Below, piece by piece: positions 1 to 6,961 of a stretch of DNA of 14,913 nt. Every line of letters begins with the position of its first letter. Position 1 is the stretch's first letter. The stretch is from Planctomycetota bacterium. GTDB taxonomy: Bacteria > Planctomycetota > Planctomycetia > Pirellulales > Thermoguttaceae. The notes beneath the pieces were generated by a model, which did no database searches, had not been told where the DNA came from, and was given only the letters and a program-made list of their open reading frames with translations. The stretch covers positions 1-14,913 of the forward strand of contig JAJYGU010000164.1 of the NCBI GenBank assembly GCA_021784975.1, given 5' to 3'. The position numbers and the translations under genes were made by a program.

Positions 1-1
1 G

Positions 2-1057
2 CAAGGCTTCGCCTCGGTCACCATCGCCGACGGCCGGATCTACACGGCCGGCGACGTGGGCGATCATTTGGCCATCTTCGCCCTCGATATGGACGGGCAC
101 ATTCTGTGGCGGACAACCAACGGGGCGGCTTGGACGAAGGTCGGCCCAACCGGCTCGCGGGCCACTCCCACCATCGACGGCGATCGGCTCTATCACGAGA
201 ACGCCCATGACCAGATCGTTTGCCTGGACGCCAAGACCGGCCAGCGAATCTGGGAGGCGAATCTCGCCGCCCGCTTCCACGGCAAAGGCGACGAGTTCGG
301 CCGGGCCGAATCGCTCTTGATCGACCGTAAACGGGTCATCTGTTGTCCCGGTGGGGCGACCGCCATGGCGGCCCTTGACAAACAGACCGGCCGGACGGTC
401 TGGAAATCGCCGAGCGCCCACGAGCCGGCCTCCTATGTCTCGCCGATCCTGGCTGAATACGGTGGCTTGCGGATGATTCTCGGCATGTCATCTCGCTCGT
501 TCATTGGGGTCAACGCCGATAACGGCGAGCTGCTCTGGAAGTTCGAACACTACACCCCGCGCTACGTGGCCAACTGCGTCACCCCGATCTACCACGACGG
601 CCAGGTGTTCATCACCGGCGGCTACGGGCTGGGCTGCGTGCTGTTGAAGATCAACGTCCGCCGCGGCGAGGCCACGGTCCGGCCGGTGTGGCGCTGCAAG
701 GACCTCGACAACCGCCACGGCGGCGTGATCCTGTGGAACGGCTATCTCTACGGGGCATCGCATTTCACCAACCACGCCAAGTGGGCCTGCCTCGATTGGA
801 AGACCGGACGCCTGATGTGGGCCCAACGGGGCGTGGGCGAAGGCTCGTTGACCTGCGCCGATGGAATGTTCTATGTCCTGAGCGAGCAAGGCAAGGTCGG
901 CCTGGTCCGGCCAAGCCCGACCGGCCATGAGATCATCAGCCAATTCAAGATGCCCGAAGGAGGCGACGGCCCCACCTGGGCCCACCCGGTGGTCTGCGGC
1001 GGAAGACTCTACCTCCGCCATGGCGACCGACTCTATGCGTATGACGTGCGGCAGTAA
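2..1057 (+). CDS. PQQ-like beta-propeller repeat protein (5' truncated by window edge)
   Basis: The frame is open from base 2 without an initiator, so the N-terminus lies outside the window; 351 residues and the TAA stop are visible. Propeller blades are recognisable by the recurring pattern in which a residue run such as CLDAKTG, ALDKQTG, VNADNGE or CLDWKTG is followed by a Trp (IWEANL, VWKSPS, LLWKFE, LMWAQR). This is the PQQ/BamB-type tryptophan-docking motif. Each blade also has a D/G-G-R/Q-hydrophobic-Y strand (DGDRLYH, DGQVFITGG, CGGRLYL). Planctomycetes carry many such exported proteins, often annotated as PQQ-binding-like or BamB-like. No catalytic quinoprotein residues can be assigned from this fragment, so an enzymatic role is not claimed; a structural or binding propeller is equally possible. 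The next gene on this strand is over 600 bp away, so this is probably the last gene of its transcript. Confidence 0.85.
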   Translation, partial: QGFASVTIADGRIYTAGDVGDHLAIFALDMDGHILWRTTNGAAWTKVGPTGSRATPTIDGDRLYHENAHDQIVCLDAKTGQRIWEANLAARFHGKGDEFGRAESLLIDRKRVICCPGGATAMAALDKQTGRTVWKSPSAHEPASYVSPILAEYGGLRMILGMSSRSFIGVNADNGELLWKFEHYTPRYVANCVTPIYHDGQVFITGGYGLGCVLLKINVRRGEATVRPVWRCKDLDNRHGGVILWNGYLYGASHFTNHAKWACLDWKTGRLMWAQRGVGEGSLTCADGMFYVLSEQGKVGLVRPSPTGHEIISQFKMPEGGDGPTWAHPVVCGGRLYLRHGDRLYAYDVRQ

Positions 1058-1084
1058 GGGGTTCATTCACCAGGAGGAGCAAAT

Positions 1085-1153
1085 TTGGCCAAACGCAGAG
1101 GCGATGTTTGGGAAAACAAAATGCTTGGTGCTCTGGGGTCAGACAGGGATTAG
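1085..1153 (+). other. Short TTG-initiated ORF with a strong Shine-Dalgarno, possibly a truncated gene start
   Basis: An AGGAGG sequence at 1072-1077 lies 7 nt before a TTG at 1085. This opens a 22-codon frame that starts (M)AKRRGDVWENKMLG and stops at TAG 1151-1153. The last codons and the stop lie inside the left arm of the inverted-repeat element at 1135-1296. It could therefore be the 5' stub of a gene cut by that element, a short leader peptide, or chance. The peptide matches no family I recognise. The good ribosome-binding site is the only positive evidence. Confidence 0.2.
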
Positions 1154-1296
1154 GGATTAGTATTGCAGCAGTGGAACGCAGCGGGTGGAATCGTGGCATG
1201 GCACGGCCGCTACGCATCGAATACCCTGTGGGCTTGCAGCGAACGCTTCAAAGGCTTGAGCGACAGCTTCCTAATCCCTAATCCCGACCTGACCCC
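1135..1296. repeat. 162-bp inverted-repeat element (MITE/REP-like)
   Basis: The arm at 1135-1160 (GGGGTCAG, three variable bases, then GGGATTAGGGATTAG) is the reverse complement of 1271-1296 at 23 of 26 positions; the three differences are adjacent, in the middle. The arms enclose about 110 bp with no convincing gene. Terminal inverted repeats around a short non-coding core fit a miniature or REP-type element mobilised in trans, but no transposase is seen here and no target-site duplication could be identified. The right arm coincides with the truncated end of the SBBP remnant on the minus strand, so insertion or a deletion at the element is likely. Confidence 0.55.
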
Positions 1297-1534
1297 AATT
1301 GCCTCCACACTGAAAGTTGCCGTTGGCGTCGAACTTGCTGAGGTAGGCGTCAGAGTAGTTGTCGTTTGAGCCGCCGTAGGAGGTGTGGAGATCGCTCTTG
1401 CCGGGGTCGGTGTCAAAGTTCACGGTACCGGTAAAACAGCCCACCACATAGAGATTGCCGGCCGTATCCGCCGCCATATTGGAAACCGAGTCAGGACTGG
1501 AAGTGGATGGTCCGCTCCAGGTCTTATCCGGCGA
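1271..1534 (-). pseudogene. Remnant of an SBBP (seven-bladed beta-propeller) repeat protein
   Basis: Read on the minus strand from about 1534, the frame gives one SBBP-type blade: TWSGPSTSSPDSVSN, then MAADTAGNLYVVGCF, then GTVNFDTDPG and DAYLSKFDANGNFQ. The order G-N-hydrophobic-Y-V-x-G, then G-T-V-x-F-D, then the blade-closing S-K-x-D-x-x-G-N is the familiar planctomycete SBBP pattern. The upstream side begins right after an in-frame TGA (1535-1537), and no start or signal peptide is present. The downstream side runs directly into the inverted repeat and stops at TAG (1271-1273). A working SBBP protein needs many blades, so this is a decayed fragment. Confidence 0.6.
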
Positions 1535-1734
1535 TCATGGAGGCTGGCAAGCAAGTCCTGCGGTAAGCCCATCTGATTCTCGATGCCACTCGTGGGCGCG
1601 GTTCTGCTTGCGAAAGTGGAAATCAGCATACAGGGTAAGTTCGCCGGCGGACGACTGTCATCGGAGTGGGGGGGATGATAGGGGCTGTCGCATGGGCTGA
1701 ATAGTGGTAGAATTGATTTGGAAAGGAGCCGCCA
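1535..1734. other. Intergenic stretch without a supportable gene
   Basis: No credible coding sequence is seen on either strand; the open frames here resemble no family and overlap each other. A TAGAAT at 1708-1713 could be a -10 element for the small gene at 1735, but no matching -35 is present 16-18 bp upstream. The only firm signal is the GAAAGGAG ribosome-binding site at 1721-1728. Confidence 0.5.
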
Positions 1735-1968
1735 ATGACCGCCGACAATTTCGAGCATACCCTCCAGGCGTTCCAGGAGCGGTCGCCGTTCCAGCCATTC
1801 ACCGTTGTTCTCATCAGCGGCCGGCAGTTTGAGGTGGACCACCCTCGTGCGCTGGTACACCGGGAGGGGGTGGCGATCTTCGTCGGTCCGGGCGGAGTGC
1901 CGGTGGTGTTCGACCACGAGGGCGTCGAGGCGTTCATCGGTGATCTTGCGGAACGACCGCCAGGGTGA
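1735..1968 (+). CDS. Small conserved hypothetical protein (77 aa)
   Basis: The ATG at 1735 follows AGGAG (1724-1728) by 6 nt, a clear initiation signal. The protein opens MTADNFEHTLQAFQERSPFQ, has a central segment FTVVLISGRQFEVDHP, and then two short hydrophobic strands (GVAIFVGPGGVPVVFD). It has no signal peptide, membrane segment or cysteine, so it is probably a small cytoplasmic beta-rich protein. I recall similar short planctomycete proteins of unknown function, often next to mobile or repeat-rich DNA, but cannot name a family and assign no role. It stands alone between the degraded region on its left and a hairpin on its right. Confidence 0.7.
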   Translation: MTADNFEHTLQAFQERSPFQPFTVVLISGRQFEVDHPRALVHREGVAIFVGPGGVPVVFDHEGVEAFIGDLAERPPG

Positions 1969-2036
1969 GCAACCCGGCGGGAGACCTCATTCGCGCGAAA
2001 CCGAAGCAGGACGCTGTGCATCGGGACGGAGGGAGG

Positions 2037-2097
2037 AAAGCGGATACGTCCAATACTTCCGGACGATCAATGGCAGACAATTGGACGTATCCGCTTT
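2037..2097. terminator. 17-bp perfect inverted repeat hairpin
   Basis: AAAGCGGATACGTCCAA (2037-2053) and its exact reverse complement (2081-2097) enclose a 27-nt loop. It lies 68 bp after the small gene on the plus strand and 46 bp beyond the end of the minus-strand DUF1559-like ORF, so it could stop transcription from both sides. The stem is not GC-rich and no clean T-run follows, so a factor-binding site or a repeat-family member is an alternative. Confidence 0.5.
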
Positions 2098-2142
2098 GTT
2101 TGCCCCTCTACTGTAATTACCAAGCAGGCAGTGTCTCAATCA

Positions 2143-2610
2143 TTATTGGCACGGAGGGCCATAGAAGCTGGAAATTTCTTTTCCTCCCGCGGCGTTTATC
2201 GTTCGTGGCATAGTTCGGATGTCAAAATCGCCGGGCGCTGCCCATGGAGTTCCGGACCTACAGACTTCCACGGCGAGAATCGTGGAAGGTGAGATATCAT
2301 TTAGCGACTTCGGCGCTGTCTTCCCGTCCCCAAAGGCAGTCCCAGGTCCTGTAATGGCGAAGACCATTGTGTCGGGAATGGCTTTTTCTCCGCTCTTCGG
2401 ATCACAGAACGGGTATGCAAAACCGCGGTATTCCCCGAATAGCTTCTTGTTTGCCTCACTATCCCAACGTCGTGACGGATCCCATGAACGTGGAAAGGGT
2501 AGTATTTCCACGCGCCAACTGTAGAGAGGTTTACCGCAACCGTTTTGTTCGTTCCCATCAGCCGACACCGTGACCGTCCCAATGGCGAAATCACCGAGTG
2601 GGTTGGTCAC
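2143..2610 (-). CDS. Truncated DUF1559-type (prepilin-like) domain protein, possibly decayed
   Basis: DUF1559 proteins are pseudopilin-like proteins greatly expanded in planctomycetes. Several of their internal landmarks appear here in order: SWRVEILPF (residues 31-39), RWDSEANKKLF (48-58), ITGPGTAF (86-93), STILAVEV (109-116) and PWAAPGDFD (122-130). The N-terminal prepilin cleavage site and hydrophobic helix are absent. The C-terminus stops at GGKEISSFYGPPCQ, about where the H-X9-DG motif would begin. At 155 aa it is roughly half the usual size. The start is a GTG at 2610 with AGAGG about 6 nt upstream. It lies in the same frame as the preceding dsbD, whose stop codon is 18 nt before the GTG, so it may be translated after dsbD or be a dead 3' fragment. 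Confidence 0.6.
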   Translation of the reverse strand: MTNPLGDFAIGTVTVSADGNEQNGCGKPLYSWRVEILPFPRSWDPSRRWDSEANKKLFGEYRGFAYPFCDPKSGEKAIPDTMVFAITGPGTAFGDGKTAPKSLNDISPSTILAVEVCRSGTPWAAPGDFDIRTMPRTINAAGGKEISSFYGPPCQ

Positions 2611-2628
2611 GGCGACCTCTTCTCTGGC

Positions 2629-4515
2629 TTATCGGCGGCGCTCGGAAGGCCCGGCTTCCTTTAACGCCGCTAGGACTTGGCTCTCCGGCAGGAGGTCTGA
2701 GAGCACAATGGGTTTCTGCCCGGCGGCATCCTTCTTGGCCTGCCCGGGCCAAATGGCCAAGAGCGGGATGGAGTTGTAGCCCAAGTCGTTCAGGGCCTTC
2801 TTGATCACCGGCGAAGGATCGGTCCAGTCGGCCAGCATCGGCACCACTCCGTTGGCCGCGATCAGTCTGCGCACCGACTCGGTCTCAATGGCGAACTTCA
2901 AGTTGCTCTTGCAGTTCGGGCACCAATTCGCGGAAAAATCGACCATGACCGTCTTGCCCTCCGCCTGGGCACGGGCGACGGCCTCGGGTGAAAAGGCTTG
3001 CCAGGCGATTTTCGGCTCTTCGAGCATCACCGTGAAGGCGAACCAGCCCACCAACACCGCCACGGCCGGACCGCCCAGCCAGGCGGCAAATTGGCGACCC
3101 GGCCCGGCCGTCAACGGGGTGCGCCCGATCCACCAGCAGGCAAACCACAGCCCGACCAGCAAGCTGAGCGTCGGTATAAAGTAGCGGCTGCTCATGGTGT
3201 TGAACAGGTAGACCACGGTAGCCAAGAGCAGAAAGGCCATGACCTGCTTAACGGTCTCCATCCACCCTCCCGGCCGGGGAAGAAAGCGAATGAGTTGAGG
3301 GAACGCGCCGATCAGCAGATACGGGGAGGCCATGCCCAGACCTACCGCGCCGAACACCCAATAGGCCATGTAGGGCGGCTGCTTGAGCAGATAGCCGAAC
3401 ACCGGCCCGAGCAACGGTCCGCTGCACGGCGTGGCCAGGATGGTGGTAAACACGCCCTTGAAAAAGGCCCCGGCCGGACCTTCCTGGGCCTGCAACTGGT
3501 TGGCCCGTCCGACGCCGACAAATCCGGGGATGGGAATCTCCCAGACACCCAGAAAGCTCAACGCCATCGCGAACACGAAGGCCGTCATGGCCACCTTGAA
3601 CCAGGGAAGAGTGAATTGTTCGCCCCAGGCCAGGCCCGCGCTGGCCGCCAGGGCCGCCAGCATCATGAAGACCGAAAGCAAGCCGGCGGAATACCAGACG
3701 TTCAGGGCGAACACCCGCGCGCGGCTTTCGCCGGCCTGCTGCAAGAAAGCGAGAATCTTCAGACTGATCACCGGCAGCACGCAGGGCATCAGATTGAGGA
3801 TCAATCCGCCCAGGAAAGCCGCTCCGAGCTGCCAAAGGAGACCTTGGGCGCCGAGGCCGCCGGCGCTGGCGACTTTCGTAGCCGCTGCGGCGGCAACCGC
3901 CGGCGCGACGACCGCTTTGGCCGCAAACGGAACGCTCCCCGCCGGACGCGGGGCCGAAAGGCCAGAAGCCGAAACGCCCGGCCCTAACACCGCCACGAAC
4001 GGTATGTGTTGCGGCGGCAGGCAGGAATTGGCGTCACAAGACTGCACGGTCAATTTGCCGGCAATCCTCAGCCTGGCAGGATCGACGCCCGCAGCCAATT
4101 CCAAGGGCGCATACCAGGTCACCGTGCCGTGATGGGTCTCGACGACCATGTTGTCGAACAGTTCTTCTTTCTTCGCATCCGGCGCCACCGACGGGCGGAA
4201 CTTGTCGGCGATCCGCACTCCCGGCGACAGGGCGGCAATCTCGATCTTGCTGGCGATTGGCCCGCCTTCGGCCTGGGTGATCGAGTAGATGTGCCAGCCC
4301 GGCTGGATGGTGGCGGTCACCAACAGATAGCCGGGTCGGTCCGCCGAGGGGGCCGTGAACCGGGCGTGTGCCGTAACCGGGCCCTTCGTTTGGCCAGCGG
4401 GTGTTCCAAACGCCCCACTGGAGAACTGGGCCTGCGTCGCGGCGGGCGCGGCGGCCAGCAAGAGCACTACCGGCCCAATCGCCAGTCGGACAAGCTGTTT
4501 AATGCGGTCGGTCAT
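2629..4515 (-). CDS. dsbD: Thiol:disulfide interchange protein DsbD-like
   Basis: DsbD moves electrons from cytoplasmic thioredoxin through the inner membrane to periplasmic thiol partners. All three modules are present in 628 residues: a signal peptide (about 1-29); an N-terminal periplasmic domain with the cysteine pair CDANSC (Cys160, Cys165); about eight membrane helices from roughly residue 225 to 498, with the two redox cysteines in NLMPCVLP (Cys245) and LATPCSGPLLGP (Cys364); and a C-terminal thioredoxin-like domain with NWCPNC (Cys532, Cys535) and a cis-Pro in SIPLLAI. All six expected cysteines are conserved. I chose the ATG at 4515; a TTG two codons upstream (4521) is possible. No strong ribosome-binding site precedes either. 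The Ala-rich linker at about 190-220 is longer than in E. coli. The gene is divergent from glgX, with a DUF1559-like ORF following in frame. Confidence 0.9.
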   Translation of the reverse strand: MTDRIKQLVRLAIGPVVLLLAAAPAATQAQFSSGAFGTPAGQTKGPVTAHARFTAPSADRPGYLLVTATIQPGWHIYSITQAEGGPIASKIEIAALSPGVRIADKFRPSVAPDAKKEELFDNMVVETHHGTVTWYAPLELAAGVDPARLRIAGKLTVQSCDANSCLPPQHIPFVAVLGPGVSASGLSAPRPAGSVPFAAKAVVAPAVAAAAATKVASAGGLGAQGLLWQLGAAFLGGLILNLMPCVLPVISLKILAFLQQAGESRARVFALNVWYSAGLLSVFMMLAALAASAGLAWGEQFTLPWFKVAMTAFVFAMALSFLGVWEIPIPGFVGVGRANQLQAQEGPAGAFFKGVFTTILATPCSGPLLGPVFGYLLKQPPYMAYWVFGAVGLGMASPYLLIGAFPQLIRFLPRPGGWMETVKQVMAFLLLATVVYLFNTMSSRYFIPTLSLLVGLWFACWWIGRTPLTAGPGRQFAAWLGGPAVAVLVGWFAFTVMLEEPKIAWQAFSPEAVARAQAEGKTVMVDFSANWCPNCKSNLKFAIETESVRRLIAANGVVPMLADWTDPSPVIKKALNDLGYNSIPLLAIWPGQAKKDAAGQKPIVLSDLLPESQVLAALKEAGPSERRR

Positions 4516-4545
4516 GGTCAACGGGATTGATCGACTAACCTAAGA

Positions 4546-4574
4546 AGTATAAGGGAAGTGGTGTGGCCGGTCCA
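4546..4574 (-). promoter_or_regulatory. Candidate sigma70-type promoter for the dsbD-like gene
   Basis: On the minus strand, TGGACC (4574-4569) and TATACT (4551-4546) are 17 bp apart. They match the -35 and -10 consensus at 4 and 5 of 6 positions and lie about 30 bp upstream of the ATG at 4515. This is consensus matching only; planctomycete promoters are poorly defined. Confidence 0.3.
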
Positions 4575-4581
4575 GTTCGAC

Positions 4582-4614
4582 TGGCACCGCATCTACCACT
4601 ATAGATGGGTGCCA
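4582..4614. repeat. Hairpin repeat with TGGCACC/GGTGCCA arms
   Basis: TGGCACCGCATCTA (4582-4595) pairs with TAGATGGGTGCCA (4602-4614), giving 13 base pairs with a single bulged G and a 6-nt loop. The TGGCACC/GGTGCCA ends resemble a very common planctomycete intergenic repeat. It sits in the divergent region between the dsbD-like gene and glgX, about 65 bp upstream of dsbD, so an operator role is possible but less likely than repeat-family membership. Confidence 0.5.
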
Positions 4615-4734
4615 TTAGCCACATGCCTCTGACATAGGAAGTGAGACCTGAACCGTCCTATCGGTTACAGCAAATCCGGCAATTCTCGCGTATCGTGCGG
4701 ACAAAAACGGTGGTATGCTTCTTGGTGTGGCACG

Positions 4735-4787
4735 GGGACGGTCCCGATTTTTGTGGCAGGATGCCGCAAAAAATGGGGACTGTTCCC
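4735..4787. repeat. REP-like long imperfect hairpin upstream of glgX
   Basis: The left half (4735 to about 4758) starts GGGACGGTCCC and continues with GATTTTTGTGGCA. The right half (4762-4787) is its near reverse complement, ending GGGGACTGTTCCC; the loop is about 3 nt. Each end is itself a short palindrome, as in REP sequences. The same GGGGACTGT(C/T)CCC core recurs inside the kinase gene at 11227-11239. It ends 25 bp before the glgX start codon, so a transcript crossing it would carry this hairpin in its 5' leader. Confidence 0.55.
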
Positions 4788-4812
4788 TTAGAGACAAGCC
4801 CATTTTCTTCCC

Positions 4813-6897
4813 ATGTCTGATCGACCTGCATCCCCGCGATTCACCTATCCGCTGCCTTGGGGCGCAATTGCCCATGACGGCGGGGTGCAGTTTGTGGTTT
4901 TCAGCCGCCGGGCGACGGCGATGCGGGTGCTTTTCTATGACCGTGTCAGCGACCCGGAGCCGGCGGAAGTGCTGCCTTTTGATCTCGAATCCAACCGCTG
5001 GGGCGATGCCTGGAGCGTGTTCGTGCCCGGCGTGGGGCCGGGGCAGCTTTACCACTTTCAGGCCGACGGACCTCAGGATCCCGAGAAGGGGCTCCGCTTC
5101 GACCCGCGGGCGCGGCTGATCGACCCCTACGCCAAGGCCCTGGCGGGCGATTTTCTGCCGGCAACCGACGGCATCCTCCGTCCGCCCAAGTGCGTGGTCG
5201 TCGACGATGAGTTCGAGTGGCAGAATGATCGTCATCTGCGGCGGAGCCTGGCCGAGACGGTGATCTACGAGCTACACGTCCGCGGCTTCACTCAGGCCAG
5301 GTCGAGCCAGGTGGCCCACCCCGGTACCTACCTCGGGCTGATCGAAAAGATCCCCTACCTGGAATCGCTGGGCGTAACCGCGGTGGAACTGATGCCGGTC
5401 TTCGAGTTTCCCGTCAACGATTGCTTGGGCGAGCCGGCCCATCCGGCCGACTATTGGGGCTACGATCCGCTGGCGCTGTTTGCTCCCCATCGCGGCTATG
5501 CCACCGATCGCGGGCCCGGCGCCCAGGTCCGCGAGTTCAAACAAATGGTGCAGGCCCTGCACCGGGCCGGAATCGAGGTCATTCTCGACGTGGTCTTCAA
5601 CCACACGGCCGAAGGCAACGAGAGCGGACCGACGTTAAGCTTCAAGGGGCTGGAGAACCGGGTTTACTACATGCTGGAAAACGGTGGGGGGAAGTACCGC
5701 AACCTTTCCGGCTGCGGCAACACCCTCAACGGCAATCATCCCATCGTCCGCGAGATGATCTTCCACTGCCTCCGCCACTGGGTCCACAACTACCACGTCG
5801 ACGGCTTTCGTTTCGACCTGGCCTCAATCCTCAGCCGCGACCGCCAGGGCAATCTGGTCCCCAATCCCCCCGTGCTGGAAGCGATTGCCGAAGACCCGCT
5901 GCTGGCCGACACCAAGATCATCGCCGAGGCCTGGGACGCCGCCGGCGGTTATCAGGTGGGCAACTTCGGCAGCCGGCGATGGGCCGAATGGAACGGCCGC
6001 TACCGCGACGACCTGCGACGCTACTGGCGGGGCGATCCCAACCAGGTCGGCCTGCTGGCCACTCGGCTGGCCGGCTCCAGCGACCTGTACGCGGCCAGCG
6101 GTCGAAAACCGTATCACAGCATCAACTTCATCACCTCGCACGACGGCTTCACTCTCAACGATCTGGTTTCCTACAATCAGAAACATAATGAGGCCAACGG
6201 CGAAGAGAATCGCGACGGCGACGGAGCCAACTACAGCTACAACTACGGCGTCGAAGGGCCCACCCGCCGGGCCGCCGTGGAGGCGGTGCGACTGCGGCAG
6301 ATCAAGAATATGCTGGCCTCGCTGCTGTTGAGCCAAGGCGTGCCCATGCTCTTGGCCGGCGACGAATGTCGCCGCACCCAACAGGGCAACAACAACGCCT
6401 ACTGCCAAGACAACGATACCTCCTGGTTCAATTGGCAATTGGTGGAAAAACACCAGGGGCTGTGCCGCTTCTGCCGGGCGCTGATCGGCTTCCGCAAGGC
6501 GGAAGCGGTGGTGCGGCAGACCGATTTTCTGTTCGGCCAGGCTCGCGTGCCGGGCGGGCTACCCGATGTGAGCTGGTTCAGCGCCACCGGCGGACCGATG
6601 GACTGGATGGGCGAAGGCCGAAGCCTGGTGTGCTTGTTGGCGGCCCCGCCGGGCGAGAGCCCGGCCGAGCGGCCGCACCATCACGTCCTCTTGCTGATTC
6701 ACTGCGGGGCCGATGCCCGGCACTTCACCGTTCCCGGCCCGGCAAGAGGCCTGAACTGGCGGTTACTGCTGAATACGGCCCTGGAGAGCCCGCGCGACAT
6801 CTATCCCGACCTGGACGGCCCCCCGCCGCCGGCCAACGGCATCGTGACCATGGAGCCCCGCTCGATGGCCGCCTTCGTGGCCGCCGACGAAAAGTAG
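4813..6897 (+). CDS. glgX: Glycogen debranching enzyme GlgX (isoamylase-type)
   Basis: GlgX hydrolyses alpha-1,6 branches of glycogen limit dextrins in the cytoplasm. An N-terminal CBM48-like domain (about 10-110; PLPWGAIAHDGGVQFVVFS) is followed by a GH13 catalytic barrel starting near YELHVRGFT (152-160). Conserved regions are DVVFNHTAEGN (259-269), DGFRFDLAS with the nucleophile Asp335, IIAEAWD with the acid/base Glu372, and TSHDGFTLNDLVSYNQKHN with Asp444. LLAGDECRRTQQGNNNAYCQ and DNDTSWFNW are characteristic of the GlgX/TreX/isoamylase group. The 694-residue length is normal. The start is the ATG giving MSDRPASPRF; no Shine-Dalgarno is visible, and a REP-like hairpin ends 25 bp upstream. 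No other glycogen gene is adjacent, so it is probably a single-gene transcript. It converges on the octapeptide-repeat gene. Confidence 0.95.
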   Translation: MSDRPASPRFTYPLPWGAIAHDGGVQFVVFSRRATAMRVLFYDRVSDPEPAEVLPFDLESNRWGDAWSVFVPGVGPGQLYHFQADGPQDPEKGLRFDPRARLIDPYAKALAGDFLPATDGILRPPKCVVVDDEFEWQNDRHLRRSLAETVIYELHVRGFTQARSSQVAHPGTYLGLIEKIPYLESLGVTAVELMPVFEFPVNDCLGEPAHPADYWGYDPLALFAPHRGYATDRGPGAQVREFKQMVQALHRAGIEVILDVVFNHTAEGNESGPTLSFKGLENRVYYMLENGGGKYRNLSGCGNTLNGNHPIVREMIFHCLRHWVHNYHVDGFRFDLASILSRDRQGNLVPNPPVLEAIAEDPLLADTKIIAEAWDAAGGYQVGNFGSRRWAEWNGRYRDDLRRYWRGDPNQVGLLATRLAGSSDLYAASGRKPYHSINFITSHDGFTLNDLVSYNQKHNEANGEENRDGDGANYSYNYGVEGPTRRAAVEAVRLRQIKNMLASLLLSQGVPMLLAGDECRRTQQGNNNAYCQDNDTSWFNWQLVEKHQGLCRFCRALIGFRKAEAVVRQTDFLFGQARVPGGLPDVSWFSATGGPMDWMGEGRSLVCLLAAPPGESPAERPHHHVLLLIHCGADARHFTVPGPARGLNWRLLLNTALESPRDIYPDLDGPPPPANGIVTMEPRSMAAFVAADEK

Positions 6898-6909
6898 CCG
6901 GCCGCTCTG

Positions 6910-6939
6910 ACCGGCTTGAGTGAAACCAGCGAAGCCGGT
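6910..6939. terminator. Stem-loop between convergent genes
   Basis: ACCGGCTT (6910-6917) and AAGCCGGT (6932-6939) form a perfect 8-bp stem with a 14-nt loop. It lies 12 bp after glgX and 22 bp beyond the stop of the convergent gene. The position suits a bidirectional terminator, although there is no T-run on either side. Confidence 0.35.
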
Positions 6940-6961
6940 GTGAGGGGCGCCAGGCAAAAGA

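Noticed and set aside
2998..3987. 329-codon plus-strand frame opposite the dsbD-like gene
   Set aside because: Its Gln/Arg/Gly-rich composition is typical of the antisense of GC-rich membrane-protein genes; no domain or start signal is present.
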